Source: Juglans regia (lineage: Eukaryota > Streptophyta > Magnoliopsida > Fagales > Juglandaceae). From it: a DNA stretch of 64,000 nt. The stretch lies in the NCBI RefSeq assembly GCF_001411555.2, contig NC_049912.1, positions 29,117,514 to 29,181,513 on the forward strand, read 5' to 3'. The notes under the pieces were generated by a model. The model did not search any database and was not told the DNA's origin. It worked only from the letters and a program-made list of their open reading frames with translations. Within the stretch, counting starts at the first letter, position 1, and each line of letters opens with the position of its first letter. Below, piece after piece: positions 57,801-64,000 of this stretch. A program made the translations under genes and the position numbers.

Positions 57801-60800
57801 GAATGCATTTGAATGCCACCAACCTGTCGAATAATCTGTTCTCTAATAAAACCATGGTGCCCAGGAGAATGATACAGTTGATCGGATAAAGCACGAAACT
57901 GGAAAAATATGGACTATTAAGAATCTCTTACATCCATAATATTGAAAAATATATATTATCACAAGTAATGATGCGGTGCAATGAGCGATAAAATTTACCC
58001 AAGGATTTTTTATAAGTATTACACAAGGACTTGAAGAGAAATAAATACTCTTAAATCTAAGGTTATTATCAAATAATTAAAGTCAGAGAAATAGCAGAAA
58101 CAGTAATCATCATTACTGAACAACTTCATTTGCAACTCAAAGGAGGAATTTACACAAAAATTAAGAAGCAAAAGACCAAGTGTTAGTACCTATAGTTAAT
58201 AGCAGTTAAAAAAATCAGAGTCATATTCTTTATATTTGCAAGTGATTTGGACTCCAACTGTAGCTGGCAAAAGAAACCACCCCTATCTATCATACAGTCT
58301 TTTTTACTTTCTTGGTCCTGAAGCTATCATATATTCAGAATAGACATTTACAGAGAAGTACTACAGTTTCTCCAATTATAGAAGAAAATCCAAATAAATG
58401 TTTGTTGCCTTCATCATATGCTTATCAGCCGCAAAATATTCGCAAACAACAACTCACAAGATCTTATGGACATGATTCACCAGATAAATGTTTAAAGCTA
58501 CTTGAGATCCCTTTTTCCCTTTAAAATGGAAGAAATTTAGTCAAACAACGTTCTTTTTTTAAAAAAAAGTAATAATAAGGATGCTTTCCTTATGCAATAT
58601 ACTGCTTTTTTAGGTCTCTGACCCAAGAGGATAATAAAGATATAATCAGCACTAGCATTTTAGAAAAAATGCACTGTAAAGTGATGCTTATAATATCTCA
58701 ATAAGGATTAAACAAAAAAATAATTATAAATTAAACTTCTTTATCTTCAACCTCCAATCCCCAAATAAGCTGCTTCTTTTTTTTTTCTAAAGTATGCAAT
58801 AAACCAGCCTTTTTGTTTAATCGCTGATAACAATAACACAAAACCTATCACTTGCATTTCCAAGATTTACTACTTATGCAGAAAGGTAAGCGGGAAAGAT
58901 AACAAACCTGACAGTTACCATCCCCTAGAACCTTAAGCTCAACCAGATCATATAACTGCAGTCTGAAAAGACCAAATATCTTAACACCAGATACGCAATA
59001 ATTTGAACAGTTTCTACATACAGAAAGGACCCCAAAAGAAAGCAAAGATAAAAAAGCTTTAAAACTTTATAAATATTACATATATAAAGTTTTGATAACT
59101 TTATATATACTAATGTGGGAAAGGAATATATATTACGCAGACATGTATATATATATATTACCAAGTTATGGCTGTTTCAGTATATTTGATATTTTCAGTA
59201 ATTTATGTTTGAAAAAACCATAATAGATATATAACAATCTAGAGCTCCCAATAATCAAATGTACTAAGGATAGCAATATACAGTGAGAAGATGACAGAAT
59301 ACCTTTCTAGCAGCCTTTGGTGATCTGATATTTCTTCATCCACAGAGGGTATTTTCTCATTTGTTTTGGGGACATGCTGCAAAACCAAATTTTAATAGCC
59401 ACCACATCCTTAAAACAAAATTAGAAAAGCAAATATATCTGCTCAAATGTAAGCTATCCATCTTAAGATTTTTTTTTTTTTCCCGGAAAATGTCCAAGTA
59501 GGGACAGAACCTTAGTCCACAGAAAGTATACAAGAGAAGCACCCAGAAGGACTTATCAAGAAAAAGGGAAGCACCCAGAAGGGAAAAACTAACATCTATG
59601 AATTAAAAGATAAATAAACTCCACTAATAACTAGTGACCGCGGTCCAGTCAGAAAGAATGCAAGAATCAAAACTTCAACTTTGCCAAGGATAATTTACAC
59701 CCCTCAAAATCCCATGCATTCCTCTCTCTCTCTCTCTCTCATTTTGATAGATAAGATAAGATTTTATTTGATCAAATAGGCAAAACCCAAGTATACAGGA
59801 AGTATTTGTTTTTAAAAATTGTTGGATCATCATACCATAATCGAAGTTCAAGCATTCTAACAATCAAGAATCTGTATCATTTACACAAAATTGAAAACTA
59901 AAGAGAAAATGCATCCTCTCTCTCTCAAAATATATTGAAAATGGATTCACACTTATGGTACTAGTGAGATCATTTGCTTCGTAGGATATTTAATAAGTTT
60001 ATGACATTCTATTCCAAACAGCACCCCTGAAAAAAGTAGAGAATTCCAAAAAAGTAGAAAATGCTGCTGCTCCACTAAAAGGAGTGCTGCCAATCTCCTG
60101 ATGTTCAAATATAAAGATTCTCCTACTTCATTTGTGGAATCTACATCAAATGTCACCAGTTTTGACATACACCACTACACATGATGAGGTGTTGGAACCA
60201 GCAAGAGGAGTTCAGATACTATAATTTTCTCCCTTAAAAGAAAAGACTTACAGGAACAGGAATCATCTGATTAAATCTTTTGCCTACTTCATCATCAAGA
60301 GCAGACTCGTCTGTAATATCCAATGTACGCAAACAGTCTTCTGCATTGGATAATCTTTCCCATGGACAAGAACATGAATTGAAAATTTCAAGTTCAGCCA
60401 CTAGATCATTTCCGATTTTTCTGTGATCATCAGCCTTCAGTATTACGCTTTTGCTGGGATCTGCATCCTCCATCTTTCTGCCAGGATTATGTCCTGCTTT
60501 CTTATCATTTTCATGCCCTACATGTTGTTGGAAATCCATCACAGTAAGTAAAACACGGAATACCAAAAATGAACAACAATCAGAATAGCAGCAGCTAAGC
60601 TTTCCTCACCAGAACTGTATCGTCTTTCTGAAGGACCAAGCCAATCTTGTGCCAGAACAGACGCTTGCAAATGTGCTTCCCCAACATTAGATAATCCAGA
60701 AGCTTCTAGAGAATAGATTCGCGAAAATTCTTCTTGAAGAGCACGTGCTACAACCTCATCATTCTCCACATTAGCATTCTCAGAAAAACCTTCTCTGACA

Positions 60801-60931
60801 TACTCAACTTGACTTAAATCTTGGTCATACCGAGTAATGGTACTACAACAACCAGTATTTTTAAGGGTGCAAACATCAAGCAGATGGAGGCCCCACCGAG
60901 TAACATCAGGATCTAGCTCGTACGTGTCCAT
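54815..60931 (-). CDS. OTU-domain cysteine deubiquitinase (OTU9/10/11 type)
   Basis: Cleaves ubiquitin from conjugates. Ten coding exons: 60931-60610, 60517-60252, 59376-59303, 58962-58908, 57898-57824, 57733-57660, 57558-57510, 56948-56864, 55846-55790, 54882-54815. Together 1,125 nt, 374 aa, in frame throughout; the exon 2 acceptor (ACATGTAG) is the least certain join. N-terminus MDTYELDPDVTRWGLHLLD, then NVENDEVVARALQEEFSRI, typical of this plant clade. Catalytic Asp and Cys are in GDGNCQ (Asp235, Cys238, exon 4), followed by FRALSDQLY. EWGDHVTLQAAAD is in exon 7. Catalytic His344 is in FWAEVHYNSIY (exon 9). The lysine- and tryptophan-rich tail VKRKKKWWDF also fits the clade. All catalytic residues are present. 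Introns hold an L1 insertion with an 18-bp target duplication, two 13-nt retroposon tails and a (CTTTTT)n array. A leader intron is likely, running from GGAG/GTACG near 61600 to GACAG near 60955. Confidence 0.94.
55914..56097 (-). mobile_element. 5'-truncated L1 LINE with perfect target duplication
   Basis: 184 bp in intron 8 of the OTU gene, flanked by an 18-bp perfect duplication CCAAACAAATCAAAATAT (55896-55913 and 56098-56115). On the minus strand it runs GGAAGCAAGGGGTCAGGGTC, ..., CTCTTGTATATATTTAGTGT, ACTTGGTTACTCCTTTTGAT, and ends TTTTACTTAGAAAAAAAAAA, the layout of a plant L1 3' end with poly-A. Confidence 0.85.
56639..56651 (-). mobile_element. 13-nt retroposon tail with a 20-bp target duplication
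   Basis: The insert reads ACTTATAAAAAAA on the minus strand. Flanks AAATTTGAGACTGGCATAAT (56619-56638) and AAATTTGAGGCTGGCATAAT (56652-56671) differ at one base. Confidence 0.75.
56704..56754. repeat. (CTTTTT)n hexanucleotide array
   Basis: About eight units in intron 8 of the OTU gene. On the minus strand it translates as alternating Lys/Arg by chance. Confidence 0.95.
58006..58018 (-). mobile_element. 13-nt retroposon tail with an 11-bp target duplication
   Basis: The insert reads TACTTATAAAAAA on the minus strand. Flanks TTACCCAAGGA (57995-58005) and TTACACAAGGA (58019-58029) differ at one base. Intron 4 of the OTU gene. Confidence 0.65.
59475..59590 (-). mobile_element. Probable L1 LINE tail with internal duplication
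   Basis: The minus strand has CTTCTGGGTGCTTC twice, then TTGTATACTTTCTGTGGAC, TTGGACATTTTCCGGG and a poly-A run at its 3' end (59470-59481 as T on the plus strand). It resembles plant L1 3' ends; no target duplication found. Confidence 0.45.
59722..59740. repeat. (CT)n microsatellite
   Basis: CT run next to the L1 tail. Confidence 0.9.
59741..59815 (-). mobile_element. 5'-truncated L1 LINE tail
   Basis: Minus strand CTTCCTGTATACTTGGGTTT, TGCCTATTTGATCAAATAAAA, TCTTATCTATCAAAATG. Same layout as 55914-56097. Intron 2 of the OTU gene. Confidence 0.6.
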
Positions 60932-61544
60932 TTACTCATTCCGCCCAAAAGAAGCTGTCTACTCCAATTATGTGTGAGTATTGTGTGAGTATCATATCTC
61001 GAAAAATGATAAATAATTTTTCACAACATTTTACAGAACAATGTGTTAAAAAAGGTTATTTTTATAAACTAACTTGTAAAAGTAACTTTATTTTACCAAA
61101 ATATACTTATTTTAAAACATGTATTGTGAAATGTATTGTTCGAGTATCATTGCTCATCTCATCTCTCTATGCCCCAAAAGATTTTGAGAACCGGGTGAGA
61201 GAATTAATTAGATTAGTCATAATCAGACCCCACCGAGGGTTGGAAAAAGGCCAAGATATGAGAAATGTAGCTAATCCATTCATTTTATTTCTAGAGTTTT
61301 TAATCAATTTTATGCGGTACCCACAGCAATTAAAAAGAAAAATAACTCAAATCATGGTGGGGATAGTTCGATATATTCTGAACCCCATACAAACTGCAAG
61401 CAGCCTTGTGATCTCTAGACCAAATCAAATAAATAAAAATACGAGGATAACAAATTACAAAATCATTCCAACGTAGAACTTTTGGAAAACTCAAATTTCA
61501 CCCTTTATAATGCCAAGAACCGTAAAACCCTAGACCTGAACCAC

Positions 61545-61700
61545 GGAGAGAGAGAGAGAGAGAGTTATGCATTGCCAGATGAAAAGCAAGGAAACGTACC
61601 TCCTCCGAGAACCCAAAGAATGATTGTTTGTGGAAGAGAGCGATGCATAGAATCTTGAGAAAGGAGGACAATGAAGACGAGGTGTGGAATGCACGCGCCT
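61545..61700 (-). other. Probable 5' leader exon and leader-intron start of the OTU gene
   Basis: Minus strand: a GC-richer leader from about 61700 to 61602 ends GGAG followed by donor GTACGTTTCC. The intron then starts and carries a (CT)n run (61546-61564) and runs to an acceptor GTAGACAG near 60955, 24 bp before the ATG. Confidence 0.45.
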
Positions 61701-61811
61701 GGGGTTAAATATCGAGGAGCAGTTATGTATCACTGAATCGTAACAGAGAGAATATATGGCCAAAGCCGGTAACCGAAACAATATAGAGGCGCTGTTTACT
61801 TTACTTTTCAT

Positions 61812-62310
61812 TAAATAAAATGATATTTGTGTTCTTGCAAGTTTTTGGCATTTTTTTTAGTGTTGCTGTATAAATTGGTGAAGTGCTCGTCTAATTTTTT
61901 CGAAAAAAAGTTAAGTTTATTATTAATTTTTTTTATATATATCTTGTATTTATTTATTTTTTTTAAATTACGCGACGTGGCGCTTGCATACTTCACAACT
62001 GTAAATATCATTTTTTTTAATTTTATTCCTCTTCATCTCCACACACCACACATCATACTTATTTTTTTATTTTTTATTTTATTATTTCTAAACTAATTGA
62101 ATTCTTCTATTTATTACCCATATACTACACATTTGATAAGAAAAAAAATAAAAATTCAAAAATTATGTGTGGTGTAAAGATGATTAGTATAATTTTTTTA
62201 AGTTGATAAATATGAAATCAATATAATTTTTTAATGACAGATACTATTTTTTTAAAGAGAGTGCGTGAGACTAACTTGCACATCTTAAAATTGTATCTAG
62301 CATCGCTATT
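61812..62310. repeat. Diverged MITE-like sequences, family B relics
   Basis: 61815-62015 begins GATATTTGTGTTCTTGCAAG and ends GCTTGCATACTTCACAACTG TAAATATCA; 62205-62305 has AGAGAGTGCGTGAGACTAAC then TGCACATCTTAAAATTGTA. Both fit the right-end pattern of family B. Boundaries are approximate. Confidence 0.4.
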
Positions 62311-62379
62311 CTTTAAAACCAATTTATTACGTCATTCATCTCGTAGTCACCAATGAATTGTATGGTTTTAGGATAATGA

Positions 62380-62525
62380 GTGTGCAATCTCCCGTACTCC
62401 CTTTGAAAAAAGGTGGAAGCCATTATTACAAAAATTATTTTTTATATGGGTCTCAAATTTTCATACTTTTTTCGAAGTGACTACGTGCGTACTGCACATT
62501 CAAAGACTGCAAATACTATTTTTCA
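62380..62525. repeat. MITE, foldback family B
   Basis: GTGCAATCTCCCGTACTCCC, TTTGAAAAAAGGTGG, TTTTATATGGGTCTC, and mirrored TTTTTTCGAAGTGACTACG then CACATTCAAAGACTGCAAA. Confidence 0.6.
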
Positions 62526-62579
62526 TAGTTTTATTATAGATATGTATTATTTAAAAACAAATTAGAGATATATTATTTA

Positions 62580-62755
62580 TGAGTAATGTTAGATACAGTT
62601 AATAGTATGAAAGTTATGCGCACTCTATTTGTAAAATAGTGTGTTCTACAAATATAAAATAATTTTTTCATGTGAATCCCAGATTCAATCGTTTTTTTAA
62701 ATATAATGCACGTGACTTGCATACGCTAAAATCAAATATCATTTCTCATTCTTTA
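62580..62755. repeat. MITE, foldback family B
   Basis: GAGTAATGTTAGATACAG, AAAGTTATGCGCACTC, a TTTTTTCATGTGAATCCC centre, and mirrored GCACGTGACTTGCATACGCT then AAATATCATTTCTC. Confidence 0.55.
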
Positions 62756-62760
62756 TTCAA

Positions 62761-63483
62761 AACAATTAGATATATATACATACACACATCAAATCATTTA
62801 ATATTTTAAAATAATATTATTGGAAGTGCTTTAATACTATCATAAGGGCTCGCAGGGTGCCACCCTGAGCTTGGGTCATGGGGCCTGATAAGTCACTCAA
62901 GACTCAAACTCCTCTGGCCCAATAGAGCTTAGATCAGTTTGTTAGAAAGATAAACACCTGCCCGCTTATCTTAGAACCGTTAGGATATTCACTCATTCAA
63001 AACAAGTGGATAGTTCGAAGGTCTCGAGGTTCAAGTTTCAAATAATAGGCAAGGCAGTTAGTCCATGTGATATTAAAAAGGCAAATTCTCTATTTAAAGG
63101 ATCTAAGTCTGCTAATGAAACATCGGGAATAATTGGCACTTAGAAGATTGATATCGTGACTGACTTAGGCATCGGAGATGTCCCTTTCAACCCCCAGTCA
63201 TCTTACTCTTTAGTTGCAGGAGATCGAGAGTGCATAACAATGAAATATGTCCTTAATAATTATTTATAATTTTTTTAAGAACAATGACAATGCCCTGTGA
63301 TTTTATTCACACCCGGCGGAATAAACTCATAGTTACATCAAAACACATTAGAGGATACGAATATTAAAACCCAAAATCAAATTGGGTAAAATAACTAAAC
63401 TTACTATTTTGAGCCCAAACAACACAAAGCTAAGCTGTATGAATTGATTTAGAATAATCAAAGGAGCGAGAATACAAAATGGA
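62761..63483. other. Intergenic DNA, no gene recognised
   Basis: Less AT-rich at 62850-63230 but without a convincing frame. It may be an old repeat. Confidence 0.4.
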
Positions 63484-64000
63484 TGTTGGAGAGAACAAAA
63501 CATCCTAACTCTTGGATTATGGAGTCTAATTGGTTTTGTGAGCTGGAAAAGGCACAGACAAATTATTCGCTTGATTGTTGCTCGACAATTGGCCCGACTG
63601 AATTTTGGACAGAGAGATGCGCTCAAGGCTTGCTCCATAGTCTGCTCGAGCCAATATTGGATTGGTTGTTCGCTTGCAATGCACTTGATACCCACTCGAG
63701 TGATAAACCTTGCCTAGCTAGATTATGATTTTCAATGCCATTTACTATATATATGTTATGTTTACGTTCATGGTGTATCATATTGAATAGAAAGAGGCAA
63801 AAAACAGTGTAGAACATCTCGTGAAAGAGAACAAACTTTTGAGCAAGAGAGAGATGAGATGTGTGAGTAGAATAAAATTATTGTAACTCATTTGTATAAT
63901 TGTGATCTCCTCTAAAATAACTTTGTGGATGTAGGTACATTACCGAACTAAGTTAAATACTATGTGTCATGTATGTGCTTGATTCTTGTATTCCTGCATT
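63484..64000 (+). mobile_element. Ty1/copia-like LTR, cut by the window end
   Basis: Starts TGTTGGAGAG. Its later part has GTGGATGTAGGTACATTACC, GAACTAAGTTAAA and TTGATTCTTGTATTCCTGCA, the layout common near the 3' end of plant copia LTRs (GTGGATGTAGGxxxxxGCCGAACCACGTAAA). A CTCGAGC-rich stretch lies at 63590-63710. At least 517 bp. Whether it is a solo LTR or the start of a full element cannot be told here. Confidence 0.6.

Noticed and set aside
62985..63070. Possible tRNA (GAGGTTCAAGTTTCA resembles a T-arm)
   Set aside because: No matching acceptor stem, D-arm or anticodon arm could be built around it.

Overview
The window is nuclear DNA of a woody eudicot. Its genes are split by AT-rich introns, its intergenic DNA is full of MITEs and retroelement relics, and it carries plant-only families (ARA6-type Rab5, U-box/ARM E3 ligase, DVL/RTFL peptide, MIR172). 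The abundant MITE with GAGATGAGATGA-type ends recalls walnut/hickory (Juglandaceae, Fagales). That assignment is from memory and is only an inference.

Layout. (1) 1-1.99 kb: AT-rich DNA with three MITE-like inverted repeats. (2) 2.0-4.19 kb: decayed VPS33 pseudogene (+) that still has its exon/intron layout. (3) 4.28-8.12 kb: non-autonomous LTR retroelement (-) that has picked up pieces of at least four or five host genes: a Rab5/RABF2 GTPase fused to a PPR-like stub, EF-1alpha, a receptor-like kinase, and a DUF538 gene in antisense. (4) 9.41-12.29 kb: complete PUB13/PUB14-type U-box/ARM E3 ligase gene (-), 4 exons, 641 aa. (5) 14.0-20.34 kb: complete ARA6/RABF1 gene (-), 8 exons, 200 aa, with a 2.4-kb hAT-like element and several MITEs in its introns. 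(6) 23.04-23.21 kb: 54-aa DVL/RTFL peptide gene (-). (7) 27.63-27.96 kb: candidate secreted-peptide precursor (-). (8) 31.07-32.79 kb: Pack-MULE with a 9-bp target duplication and a captured ceramide-synthase (LAG1/LOH) piece; it landed inside a MITE. (9) 42.80-42.88 kb: MIR172 hairpin (+). (10) 50.8-52.3 kb: gag-only Ty3/gypsy relic. (11) 54.8-60.9 kb: complete OTU-type deubiquitinase gene (-), 10 coding exons, 374 aa. (12) 63.48 kb to the end: Ty1/copia-like LTR running off the window.

Genes together. VPS33, PUB14 and ARA6 are, from memory, consecutive Arabidopsis loci (At3g54860, At3g54850, At3g54840), so the left 20 kb looks like a conserved syntenic block. Here the VPS33 member (HOPS/CORVET tethering subunit) has died while its two neighbours are intact. 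The simplest explanation is loss of one duplicate after a whole-genome duplication. PUB14-type ligase and OTU deubiquitinase act in opposite directions on ubiquitin but are 40 kb apart, and nothing in the sequence links them.

All coding exon joins were read by eye. For the three multi-exon genes every join keeps frame, has GT..AG borders and gives a family-typical length. UTR ends and transcription starts are not resolved.
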